This document shows positions 5,963-12,566 of a DNA stretch of 12,566 bases, piece after piece (position 1 is the first letter of the stretch; each line of letters opens with the position of its first letter). A program made the translations under genes and the position numbers. The notes below the pieces were generated by a model, which saw nothing but the letters and a program-made list of their open reading frames with translations, was not told the origin of the DNA and searched no databases. Source of the stretch: an uncultured Fimbriimonadales bacterium (lineage in GTDB: Bacteria; Armatimonadota; Fimbriimonadia; Fimbriimonadales; GBS-DC); NCBI GenBank assembly GCA_937934465.1, contig CALGZO010000302.1, forward strand, positions 1-12,566, in the 5' to 3' direction.

Positions 5963-8108
5963 GCCGCGCGCGCCGCAGTGGGCTTCGTGGGCGACGGGGC
6001 TAACAAGCGTGGGCGTCGCGCTCGCGCCGTGGCTATCGGGCGGTGTGTATATCGGCGCACGCCCCGTCGCGCCCACCGACACGCTCGGCGCGCTCCTCTG
6101 GAGCGCGGATATGCCCCTGATGGGGGCGTTCATAGTTAGCCTGCTGGTTTTTGCGGGGTTCTTCATCGCCGCGTGGAACGCCGAGATGTGGCGATTGCCC
6201 GTGGGGCGGTTCCTGCTGCCCTTCGCGGCGCTCGTGTTGTGGCTGGGGCTGTCTACAGTGGTGATGCAATCGGGCTGGTCAGGGCTGCTGCGCACGGTAC
6301 AGTGGCTGTCGGGGCTGATTGCTGTGTTGACTCTGACGGCGACGACGCGGCGCGGGGCAGCCGCGTGGCTGGCGACGACTCCTATTATTATCAGCGCGAG
6401 CTTGCTGGGGTTGCGCGGCTGCGCTGAGTATCTGATTAACGCGCTGGGCGGCGTCCCGAACTGGCGTGTGTTCGCGAGTTTTTTCAACCCGAACCTGCTG
6501 GCGGGCTATTTTGTGATGAGCGCGCCGCTCACGCTGGGGCTGCTGCTGATGGCGGGGCGCGAGTTGCCCGAGGCGCGTCGTCGGGTCTACACCGCGCTGA
6601 TTACAGTCGGCTTGTGGCTGCAGCTCAGCGCGCTGGCGTTGACCGCTTCGAGGCTGGGGATGCTCTCGATGGCGGGCGCGGCGGCGGCGTTTATGGCGTG
6701 GGCGGGCGCGTGGAAACTGCTCTCGCGCGAGTTTCTGATGCGCGTCGGGCTGGTAGGCGTGTTGCTTGTCGGCGTGTTCTGGCTCAGCACGCCCGCCACG
6801 CAACGGCTGACCCCGCAGGCGGCGGCGCAAGATGTGCATTCGGGCGCGTTCCGCGTGGAGACTTGGAAGGGGGCAGCGCGCGCCGCGCTGGCGCACCCCC
6901 TCATGGGCGTGGGCACTGGCGCGTTCGAGTGGCAATACCCGCGCTACGCGCAGGTGGGCTACACGCGCGCGGCGCATAACACCTACTTGGAGCTCGCCGC
7001 CGAGTCGGGGCTGCCCGCGCTGCTGTTGCTTGGGGCGATGGGCGTCGGCTGGCTCATGCGCGCGGCGCAGCGCGAGTTGCCTCCCGACGCTGCTCGCTCC
7101 GCCCCACGAGTGGCGGATTGGCGTCCGATGCGCGTCGGCATACTGGCGGCGGTCGTCGGCGCAGCGCTCCACAACGCGGTCGATTCCGACCTGCAGGCGT
7201 TCGCGAATCTCATCACGCTCTGCGCCCTGTTGGGGTTGGGGCTGGCGCTTGCGCCCGACGGCGTGTTCACTATACCGATACGCGCGATTGAACGGCGCGG
7301 CACCGCGCTGGTTCTCACGCTCACGCTTGCCACTGCGCTCGCCAGCTTCGGGTTGGGCGAGTGGTACGCTCATCAGGGACGCTACGAGATGCTGGTCTCG
7401 CACGCGCCGCAAGCCGCCGAGCTCTACAGTCTTGCCCGACGCTTCGACGCGAGCAACCCCGACTACCTGATGGATTCGGGCGAGCTCTACTATGCTCTGG
7501 GCAGGCGCGAGACCGCGCTGGAGCTGATGCAGCGCTCCGTTCGGCTCAAGCCGTCGCCGCGCAACCTCTACCGACTGGGGCTGTACTACGAACGCGAGAA
7601 CGACCTCAGCAAGGCGCGCGAGCATTACCAAGCCGCGTTGGAACGCGACCCGCACAGCCTGCCCGCCCTGCTCAAGCTCGCACGCCTCGCCCAGCCCGAC
7701 GAGTCGCAGCCTCGCCTGACCGACGAGGCGAGGCGGTTCTACGAGCGCGTGATTGAAATCCAGAACAGCCCCTACGGGCGCGTCCGCGCGATACCTGAGA
7801 TGGTGGAGACGGCGTATGGGTTCGCGCATCTGGCGTTGGCGCGCGACTATCGGGCGCAGGGCGAGCGCATGCGTGCGCAAGGGCACTACGAGGCGGCGTT
7901 GCAGGTGTTCCGCAACTACCGCGAGGTCACCTACCCGTTCAATCTCGCGGGGCGCGCGCTGGGGCTGTATAACGCCGAACGCGAGCGGCAAATCCTGAGC
8001 GCGCACCTGCAAACGCTGAGCGACCTCGCCGCGCTGTATGAAGCGCAGGGGCGCGCCCAAGACGCCGTCGCGCTGCGCGAGGAGTATAGCCGCCTCAGCA
8101 GTGAGTGA
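5913..8108 (+). CDS. O-antigen ligase / polymerase family membrane protein with C-terminal TPR region
   Basis: This 731-residue protein probably joins or polymerises lipid-linked glycan at the outer face of the inner membrane (Wzy_C/WaaL-like family). About ten to twelve membrane helices fill residues 28-480. The family signature region is clear: FFNPNLLAGYF (190-200), TASRLG with R246, AHPLMGVGTGAF (327-338) at the start of the long external loop, then AAHNTYLELAAESG (353-366) with H355, and ALHNAVDSDL (418-427). After the last helix (about 463-480) comes a cytoplasmic or periplasmic region of TPR-like helical repeats (about 495-725, for example LYRLGLYYERENDLSKAREH). Such TPR tails are found on other members and may bind partners. 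The start has GAGGCGG nine bases upstream and lies inside the Nudix gene (50-base overlap). The target glycan, whether O-antigen, exopolysaccharide or protein O-glycan, is unknown. The methyltransferase begins three bases after its TGA. Confidence 0.88.
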   Translation: MQRNGASRSGNGKAKVKPRAPQWASWATGLTSVGVALAPWLSGGVYIGARPVAPTDTLGALLWSADMPLMGAFIVSLLVFAGFFIAAWNAEMWRLPVGRFLLPFAALVLWLGLSTVVMQSGWSGLLRTVQWLSGLIAVLTLTATTRRGAAAWLATTPIIISASLLGLRGCAEYLINALGGVPNWRVFASFFNPNLLAGYFVMSAPLTLGLLLMAGRELPEARRRVYTALITVGLWLQLSALALTASRLGMLSMAGAAAAFMAWAGAWKLLSREFLMRVGLVGVLLVGVFWLSTPATQRLTPQAAAQDVHSGAFRVETWKGAARAALAHPLMGVGTGAFEWQYPRYAQVGYTRAAHNTYLELAAESGLPALLLLGAMGVGWLMRAAQRELPPDAARSAPRVADWRPMRVGILAAVVGAALHNAVDSDLQAFANLITLCALLGLGLALAPDGVFTIPIRAIERRGTALVLTLTLATALASFGLGEWYAHQGRYEMLVSHAPQAAELYSLARRFDASNPDYLMDSGELYYALGRRETALELMQRSVRLKPSPRNLYRLGLYYERENDLSKAREHYQAALERDPHSLPALLKLARLAQPDESQPRLTDEARRFYERVIEIQNSPYGRVRAIPEMVETAYGFAHLALARDYRAQGERMRAQGHYEAALQVFRNYREVTYPFNLAGRALGLYNAERERQILSAHLQTLSDLAALYEAQGRAQDAVALREEYSRLSSE

Positions 8109-8111
8109 GCG

Positions 8112-8876
8112 ATGCTGCTGCCTACCGACTACCTAAGCGTTGCGCGGGCGCACGCGGGCGCAGTGTTTATTCCGCTGGAGGAGCTGCCCCATCGCACGCA
8201 CGAGTTGCCGCCCCCCCACTGCGCGATTCGGCTGATTCGCGACTCGTTGGACGCCTACGCCGCGCTGGGCTGGCTCCACGCGCGTGGGCGGCAAGCGCAA
8301 CTCGCCGAACCGCCCCCGAACGCCGATAGCAACGCGCGATACCGCCTATGGCGACCGAACGAATGGCTGGAATCGGTTGCGCCGCGCCTACACCCCGATT
8401 CCGAACGGCGCGCGCTGGACTTAGGCTGCGGCGGCGGACGCGAGGCGGTCTACCTCGCCGATTTGGGCTGGCGCGTCTGCGCGGTCGATCGGCTGCCTGA
8501 AGCGGTGGAGCGCGGGCGCGACCTGCAGACGCGCTACGCGCCCGACAGCGCCCCGATTATGTGGCTCTGCGCCGACTTGGAGAAGTCCGAGTGGCAACCG
8601 TCGGAGCGATACGAGTTGATAACGCTGTTCTATTTCTACTCGCGCGGGTTGATTGCTCGCGCGTGCGAGTGGCTCGTGTCGGGCGGCGCGCTACTGGTGG
8701 AGGCGTTCACGGTGGAGCATCGCGCGCGGTATGGCAAGCCTGCGTCCGATTTGCGCGTCGTGCGCCCGAAAGAGCTGCCCTCGCTGCTGCCCCCGTGGAT
8801 GCGCCCTATACACTACTCGGAGGCGTGGCGTGCGAACGGACGGCACACCGCGCGGCTGTGGGCGGAGCGGCGATAA
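8112..8876 (+). CDS. SAM-dependent methyltransferase with a probable decayed rhodanese-like N-terminus
   Basis: The C-terminal two thirds (about 85-254) is a class I methyltransferase fold. Motif I is LDLGCGGGR (102-110), which binds S-adenosylmethionine, followed by the acidic ribose-binding residue D126 in RVCAVDR, then CADLE (153-157). It resembles TehB/UbiE-type small-molecule methyltransferases; the substrate is unknown. The first 60 residues look like the central part of a rhodanese domain (GAVFIPLEELPHRTHELPP, then a strand and an ALGW...GR turn), but the catalytic cysteine loop (CRxGxR) is replaced by IRDS, so no sulfur-transfer activity is expected. The start is three bases after the ligase stop with no strong Shine-Dalgarno, suggesting translational coupling. 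It is the last gene of the operon. Its TAA lies in the loop of a GC-rich hairpin, and it converges on flgE with an 18-base gap. Confidence 0.88.
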   Translation: MLLPTDYLSVARAHAGAVFIPLEELPHRTHELPPPHCAIRLIRDSLDAYAALGWLHARGRQAQLAEPPPNADSNARYRLWRPNEWLESVAPRLHPDSERRALDLGCGGGREAVYLADLGWRVCAVDRLPEAVERGRDLQTRYAPDSAPIMWLCADLEKSEWQPSERYELITLFYFYSRGLIARACEWLVSGGALLVEAFTVEHRARYGKPASDLRVVRPKELPSLLPPWMRPIHYSEAWRANGRHTARLWAERR

Positions 8877-8887
8877 CGCGCCGCTCC
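8864..8887. terminator. GC-rich hairpin between convergent genes, possible bidirectional terminator
   Basis: GGAGCGGCG (8864-8872) and CGCCGCTCC (8879-8887) form a perfect 9-bp stem around the six-base loop ATAACG, which contains the TAA stop of the methyltransferase gene. It fills most of the space between that stop and the flgE stop at 8895. No T-tract follows on either strand, so it is not a classic intrinsic terminator. It may slow polymerase from both sides or protect 3' ends. Confidence 0.5.
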
Positions 8888-8894
8888 ATCAGAA

Positions 8895-10169
8895 CTACCG
8901 CTTCATATTCACCACATCGGCGAGCATCTCATCCACGACCGACACGATGCGCGTGTTCGCTTGGAAGCCGCGCTGCGTCACTATCATATCGGCGAACTCG
9001 CCGCCCAAGTCCACATTCGATTGCTCCAAGTAGCCTGAGTTGATTTCGCCCAAGCCGCCGGTGGTGGGCGCGCCGACTTGGGGCAGCCCGGAGTTGTCGG
9101 TCATGCGCCACATGTTGTTGCCCAGTCGGAACAGTCCCGCCGGGTTAGAGAACAGGCTAAGCGCAATCCGCCCCATCGGACGCGAGAGACCGTTGGAGAA
9201 CACGCCCTGAATCGTGCCGTCGACGCCAATTGTGAACTCCTGCAGCGTGCCGGGCGGGAAGCCGTCCTGATACACGGGCTGCACGATGGACTCCGCCGCC
9301 AGCGAGGTGATTTGGCTCAGGTCTAAGTTCACTGTGAACGGTTGCGCGCCGTTGGTGGGCGTGATGGTGATTTGCTGCGTAGTGGCGCCGATGAGTTCGC
9401 CCTGACTGTTGAAGTAGAGGCGTGTGTTGCCGCCCGTGCTGAAGTCGCCGACGGGCAGGCTACCTTCCACCGCCGACCACTCCCAAGAGCTCACAGCGCC
9501 TGGGGGAGGCGCGCCGACGGCGGGCGTCTGGCGGTTGGTGAAGGTGATGGTGATGTCGTGCGAGCCGCCCAGCGCGTCGTACACGCGCACGGTCGCCGCG
9601 TAGGTTTGCGACGGCAGCGCGTTCGCGTTCAGGTTGCCCGTGTAGCGCACCACGGTCGTCTGGCTGACCGCCGCCTGCGAGCCGACAGGGAACTGCAACA
9701 CCGATCGCGCGTTGATGGGCAAGTTAGTATCAATCAGCCCGCCTGAATCTGCCATCCAGCCCAGCACTTTCCAGCCAGTGCCGCGATGCACCAGAAAGCC
9801 CGACGAGTCGAGACCGAACGCGCCGTCGCGCGAGTAGTGGATGTCGCGCCCGTTCGTGAGCATGAAGTAGCCGTTGCCCTGAATGGCGAGGTCGGTGTTG
9901 CGCCCGGTCATCTCCAGCGCGCCCTGCAGCGTATGCACATCGATTGCGCCGACCTTGACGCCCAACCCCACTTGAATGGGGTTCACCCCGCCCAGCACCT
10001 CGCTGGGTCGGCTCGCCGCGCGATAGGTCTGCGCCATCAAGTCCTGAAAATGCACGCGACTGCTCTTGAACCCTGTCGTGTTGATGTTCGCGATATTGTT
10101 GCCAATCACATTCATCTTGGTCTGGTGCGCCTTCAAACTGGCGACCCCCGAAAGCATCGCTTGCCACAT
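8895..10169 (-). CDS. flgE: Flagellar hook protein FlgE
   Basis: This is the structural subunit of the flagellar hook, exported by the flagellar type III system and assembled under the FlgD cap. The 424-residue protein has the conserved N-terminal rod/hook motif (MWQAMLSGVASLKAHQTKMNV, then IGNNIANINTTGFKSSRVHF; about residues 1-41) and the FlgE/F/G strand TDLAIQGNGYFML (92-104). It ends with the typical C-terminal helix: SNVDLGGEFADMIVTQRGFQ, then NxR and an ending DEMLADVVNMKR. The central part (about 140-340) is the variable surface region. AGGAGGTGA lies about six bases before the ATG and overlaps the TGA of flgD, so the two are translationally coupled. It is the last gene of the fliK-flgD-flgE set, in the same order as in Bacillus-type hook operons. 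Confidence 0.95.
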   Translation of the reverse strand: MWQAMLSGVASLKAHQTKMNVIGNNIANINTTGFKSSRVHFQDLMAQTYRAASRPSEVLGGVNPIQVGLGVKVGAIDVHTLQGALEMTGRNTDLAIQGNGYFMLTNGRDIHYSRDGAFGLDSSGFLVHRGTGWKVLGWMADSGGLIDTNLPINARSVLQFPVGSQAAVSQTTVVRYTGNLNANALPSQTYAATVRVYDALGGSHDITITFTNRQTPAVGAPPPGAVSSWEWSAVEGSLPVGDFSTGGNTRLYFNSQGELIGATTQQITITPTNGAQPFTVNLDLSQITSLAAESIVQPVYQDGFPPGTLQEFTIGVDGTIQGVFSNGLSRPMGRIALSLFSNPAGLFRLGNNMWRMTDNSGLPQVGAPTTGGLGEINSGYLEQSNVDLGGEFADMIVTQRGFQANTRIVSVVDEMLADVVNMKR

Positions 10170-10183
10170 AGATACTCACCTCC

Positions 10184-10555
10184 TCAACGAATGGCGCGTA
10201 CCGATTCCATCGGTATCTGCTCGCCGTTAACGGTTAGAAACGCTCGTCCTGCGCTCATCTGCACCGATTCCACCTTGCCTGCGATTTGCACTCCGCTGGG
10301 CAAGGCGGCTTCCACCTCGCGTCCGATAAGCCCCGCCGCTTGGAAGGTGCTGAACATCGCGCCCAACCGCTCCATCTGTTGCGCGGTGTTGAGCTGCGCC
10401 ATCTGCGCCAGGAAGTCGCGGTCTTTGATGGGGTCCATCGGGTTCTGCGAGGTCAGTTCCACGATGAGCAACCGCAGAAACTGGTAGGTGTCCATCGTGG
10501 TACGCGAGTGGCTGAATGGGGCGTTTGCGCCCTGTTGTATCGCTCCTATGGTCAT
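10184..10555 (-). CDS. flgD: Flagellar hook cap / assembly scaffold protein FlgD (short form)
   Basis: FlgD caps the growing hook so that FlgE subunits can insert, and is discarded when the hook is complete. The N-terminal segment shows the family signature: YQFLRLLIVELTSQNPMDPI, then KDRDFLAQMAQLNTAQQMERL (about residues 24-64). The segment AAGLIGREVEAALPSGVQIA, then GKVESVQMS and onward (about 73-123) is the small beta (Tudor-like) part. At 123 residues it lacks the FlgD_ig sandwich of the enterobacterial protein (about 230 residues). Short forms are known in other phyla, so this is not evidence of truncation. The start is fixed by GGAGG seven bases upstream. The gene lies 24 bases after the fliK stop. 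Confidence 0.93.
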   Translation of the reverse strand: MTIGAIQQGANAPFSHSRTTMDTYQFLRLLIVELTSQNPMDPIKDRDFLAQMAQLNTAQQMERLGAMFSTFQAAGLIGREVEAALPSGVQIAGKVESVQMSAGRAFLTVNGEQIPMESVRAIR

Positions 10556-10579
10556 CGAACAACCTCCGTCTGACAGTGT

Positions 10580-11650
10580 TCACACCCAGACGCTCCATCG
10601 TCCATCGTAGAATCTGAGGCTGTCCGTAGCCGCTGAGGGGTGTGGGATAGTGTTTCTTTGGGCGGCAGGCGCGCGGTAAGCGTGCGCCTGCGCGAAGGGG
10701 GAGTTGCCTTGCCCCCCGACATCGAAATGGGTGAGTTGCAATCCGCGCGATTCGAGTTGCTCGCGCAGTTGCTGTTGTGCCTGCTGCAGCAGCTGGCGTG
10801 TGAAGTCGCGCTCCGCGCTGACCCACGCCTGAACCTCGCTGCCCTGCGCCTGAACGCGCAGCTCAATCACGCCTAACTCGGGCGGGTCGAGGCGAACGGT
10901 GATACTATCGCGTTCGCGGTCATACGCCAACCGCTCGATATACTGCGCCGCCTGCTCCACCGCGTTCCAGTTGGGAGAGTCGGTCGTGATTGCGTGCGAG
11001 AGCTCGGCAGGCGCGGCGGTTGGCGCAGCGGAAGCGCCCTGCAAAGCGAATGCGTGGGATGGCGCGTCGCGCAAATCCTCACGCGCGGAACGGCGCGGTT
11101 CAAGCACAGGCTCTGGCGCATCAGCTGCAGGCGACGGCGAGGGGAGCGTCTCGCCCTGACGGGCGGATAGCACAGGGGAGACGCCCTCATCGCCGTCGGG
11201 AGGAGGAGATGCCGTCGCTTGCGGCGACGCCTCGTGTGGCTCAATCTCCATCACCCAATCACCCTCAAAGCGCTCCATCCGATCCACAGCTTCAGCAGGC
11301 AGAAAATCGGCGAACTCTGTGGAGCCGACCTCCACAAGCGCATCAGTCGGATTAGCATAGCCTTGTGCAGGTAGGGCGAGCGGCGTCAGCGCAGGTTGAG
11401 GCGCGATAGGCATGCCCCACTCAAGGGGTGCGCCTGCGCCCTCGCGTGTTGCTTGCAGGTCGCTGCTCGCTATCGGCGCGGGCAGCGTCATCGGCAACGC
11501 GGAGGCGTATGCTGGCAACTCTGGATCCGTGTCCAGTAGTTCCTGCAAAACCGCCTCAAACAGCTCCTGATTCCCTGCATCCGACGCGCCTATCGCAAAC
11601 GGCGATTCCGCGCTGAGCGTCGGCTCGGCTCCGACTATCGGCGTGAACAT
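10580..11650 (-). CDS. fliK: Flagellar hook-length control protein FliK
   Basis: FliK is the exported ruler that switches the flagellar type III apparatus from hook to filament substrates when the hook reaches its length. The 356-residue protein has a long proline-, alanine- and acid-rich N-terminal region (about 1-225), which is poorly conserved as expected for the ruler part. It is followed by the Flg_hook domain (about 226-312) with the switch motif VRLDPPELGVIEL (LDPPELG at 254-260) and a glutamine-rich helix (about 287-302). A low-complexity tail follows. An in-frame TAA just upstream leaves either GTG at 11653 or ATG at 11650; I prefer the ATG. Neither has a usable Shine-Dalgarno, which fits the promoter at 11660-11685 giving a nearly leaderless message. 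It is the first gene of the fliK-flgD-flgE operon. Confidence 0.9.
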   Translation of the reverse strand: MFTPIVGAEPTLSAESPFAIGASDAGNQELFEAVLQELLDTDPELPAYASALPMTLPAPIASSDLQATREGAGAPLEWGMPIAPQPALTPLALPAQGYANPTDALVEVGSTEFADFLPAEAVDRMERFEGDWVMEIEPHEASPQATASPPPDGDEGVSPVLSARQGETLPSPSPAADAPEPVLEPRRSAREDLRDAPSHAFALQGASAAPTAAPAELSHAITTDSPNWNAVEQAAQYIERLAYDRERDSITVRLDPPELGVIELRVQAQGSEVQAWVSAERDFTRQLLQQAQQQLREQLESRGLQLTHFDVGGQGNSPFAQAHAYRAPAAQRNTIPHPSAATDSLRFYDGRWSVWV

Positions 11651-11659
11651 CACCCCGTA

Positions 11660-11685
11660 TTATTGGCAGTTGCGTGAAATCTTTA
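11660..11685 (-). promoter_or_regulatory. Sigma-28 (FliA/SigD)-type flagellar promoter candidate for fliK-flgD-flgE
   Basis: On the minus strand, TAAAGATT (11685-11678) is followed after 10 bases by GCCAATAA (11667-11660). The established sigma-28 consensus is TAAA then about 15 bases then GCCGATAA; here seven of eight -10 bases match and the TAAA is exact, with a 14-base gap. The predicted transcription start, 5-8 bases downstream, falls at about 11652-11655, on or next to the fliK start codon. Confidence 0.55.
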
Positions 11686-11721
11686 GAGGTTTCCCACGCA
11701 GTGAATGGCGAGCTAGAGAAG

Positions 11722-11766
11722 AAAAAGGCACTCTCTGTACCCGAACTGTGGCGAGGAGCAGTGCCT
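11722..11766 (-). terminator. Terminator-like hairpin after the restriction endonuclease gene
   Basis: On the minus strand AGGCACT (11766-11760) pairs with AGTGCCT (11732-11726) around a 27-base loop, and runs straight into a T-rich tail (TTTT then CTTCT). The stem begins inside the TAG stop codon (11767-11765) of the endonuclease gene. The long loop makes it a weaker candidate, but position and tail fit an intrinsic terminator that isolates the flagellar operon from upstream transcription. Confidence 0.45.
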
Positions 11767-12514
11767 ACTGAACAGCCTTTTCCTCTTCTCCTGCGCCTGA
11801 GTTGAAACGCACAATCTTGTCCCAATCCAGCGAGCCGTCTTCGTTGGCGAACTCACTTAGTAAGTCGCGCGTGAATCGATTGACTGCTTTCGCCCATTCT
11901 TCCTGATAAATCTTGCGTTGCTGTTCGGGATAATCACGCATTAGACGAATCAGTTTGAGATAGAAATCAGGGTCGCCTGTGATTTCTTGCCAAAACGATT
12001 GCCCAGAGAGCATCCGATACCGCCTCTGTTTCGTTGGCAGGGCATTTTTCCGCCCGTACGAACTACCTAAGATGGGGTCAAAGTGCTTGCCCAGTTGAGA
12101 CAGTCGCTGACGCAACCGATTGTGCAGTTCCTGAAACTCGTCGTTCATCCGAGCCGTCTGACTGGAGTTGAAAATGTTCGGTCCTGATTTGACAGCGATT
12201 GCCTTGAATTCTGTTTCAGTTTCTATCTCAAGGTCAACCCCCTTTGCGCTGGATTTGCGCCCCTGACTGACTATCAGCGCAATCGGTTCCACGAAGGCGT
12301 CGCCGAAAATCGTCTCATCCGATGCTTGCGAGTGGAGGAGAAGTAAATACTCAACAACTTCGGAAGCGGTTCTCAGTCCAATCGCGCGCATTAGGTAGGG
12401 ATTTTTGCGTTTGAGTACCTGCTTGAGCTGCAGTGTTTTTAGTTTCTCAATGCGGCGGCGGTAGAACTCTTCCAGTTGTGTCTTGATTAGTTGTTCCAGT
12501 TCCTCAGGTTTCAT
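11765..12514 (-). CDS. PmeII-family type II restriction endonuclease
   Basis: The 249-residue protein looks like a PmeII-type restriction enzyme, which cuts unmodified DNA at a specific site. Seen in the sequence are the N-terminal block KRKNPYLMRAIG (35-46), the DETIFGDAFVEPIALIVSQG block (66-85), KSSAKGVDLEIE (87-98) with the probable metal-binding D94, and AVKSGPNIFNSSQ (107-119), where K109 is the likely catalytic lysine of a PD-(D/E)xK-like core. The acidic residue expected two positions before that lysine is replaced by alanine (A107), consistent with the relaxed motif I recall for this family. The C-terminal half is helical and charged. GGAG lies seven bases before the ATG. Base composition is visibly more AT-rich than in the flanking flagellar genes, suggesting horizontal acquisition. 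A cognate DNA methyltransferase should sit just beyond the right edge. The recognition sequence cannot be read from the protein. Confidence 0.8.
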   Translation of the reverse strand: MKPEELEQLIKTQLEEFYRRRIEKLKTLQLKQVLKRKNPYLMRAIGLRTASEVVEYLLLLHSQASDETIFGDAFVEPIALIVSQGRKSSAKGVDLEIETETEFKAIAVKSGPNIFNSSQTARMNDEFQELHNRLRQRLSQLGKHFDPILGSSYGRKNALPTKQRRYRMLSGQSFWQEITGDPDFYLKLIRLMRDYPEQQRKIYQEEWAKAVNRFTRDLLSEFANEDGSLDWDKIVRFNSGAGEEEKAVQ

Positions 12515-12566
12515 AGTCTACTCCACTTTCCGCAAAGGTATAGAGGTTCGGCGTTGCTTGTTCTTT
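12504..12566 (-). other. Probable 3' end of an upstream minus-strand gene, frame undecided
   Basis: All three minus frames are open from the right edge. They end at TGA 12506-12504 (overlapping the endonuclease start), TAG 12520-12518 (six bases before its ATG), or TGA 12513-12511 (an ATGA overlap). Any of these would be normal spacing for a restriction-modification operon, so I cannot say which frame is coding or name the product. Confidence 0.3.

Noticed and set aside
6279..8060. 593-codon open frame on the minus strand opposite the O-antigen-ligase-like gene
   Set aside because: It is an antisense shadow in GC-rich coding sequence, with an arginine/glutamine-rich composition. The + frame has clear family motifs and membrane helices.
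10184..10555. FlgD as a truncated pseudogene
   Set aside because: Short FlgD forms without the Ig-like domain are normal in several phyla, and start, ribosome binding site and coupling to flgE are intact.
12504..12566. Naming the right-edge fragment as a DNA methyltransferase
   Set aside because: All three frames are open for the 15-20 visible codons and none shows a diagnostic motif; context alone does not justify the name.

Overview
The window is GC-rich (by eye about 60%) bacterial chromosome from a motile bacterium with a polysaccharide-bearing envelope. No rRNA or single-lineage marker is present, so taxonomy is a guess. The short (123-residue) FlgD, the fliK-flgD-flgE order, the GC-rich coding and the clusters of short dispersed palindromes would fit a deep-branching group such as Armatimonadota, but I cannot prove it.

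Layout from left to right. (1) At 1-458, on the minus strand, sits a 140-residue protein of unknown function, whose stop runs into the ribosome binding site of a further gene cut by the left edge. (2) At 590-778 (+) is a stand-alone LuxR-type helix-turn-helix domain with a TTG start. (3) At about 799-1297 there is no gene but a dense cluster of small perfect palindromes in two main families, partly arranged as tandem composite units. It lies between the 3' ends of two convergent genes. (4) At 1298-3943 (-) is a large hybrid sensor histidine kinase (Cache-like periplasmic sensor, two PAS domains, HisKA, HATPase, receiver). (5) At 3944-4109 is a divergent intergenic region with three consecutive stem-loops on the + strand, ending in a terminator-like hairpin and T-tract. 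(6) At 4110-8876 (+) is a tight five-gene operon: beta-lactamase-like serine hydrolase, signal peptidase I, Nudix hydrolase, O-antigen-ligase/polymerase with a C-terminal TPR region, and a methyltransferase that appears to carry a decayed rhodanese domain. (7) At 8864-8887 a 9-bp GC hairpin separates this operon from the convergent flagellar genes. (8) At 8895-11650 (-) are fliK-flgD-flgE, the hook-building genes, preceded by a sequence that closely matches a sigma-28 flagellar promoter and predicts an almost leaderless mRNA. (9) At 11765-12514 (-) is a PmeII-family type II restriction endonuclease with its own terminator-like hairpin. Its partner methyltransferase would be expected beyond the right edge.

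How the parts work together: FliK (hook-length ruler), FlgD (hook cap scaffold) and FlgE (hook subunit) form one functional set. The five-gene + operon looks like an envelope module (protein export processing, glycan ligation or polymerisation, a penicillin-recognising fold), with Nudix and methyltransferase genes of unassigned substrate. The kinase has no adjacent response regulator; the only nearby DNA-binding domain is the orphan LuxR-type fragment facing it across the palindrome cluster. The most unusual element is the palindrome cluster, where stems vary but keep pairing around a shared GACA-N4-TGTC core.
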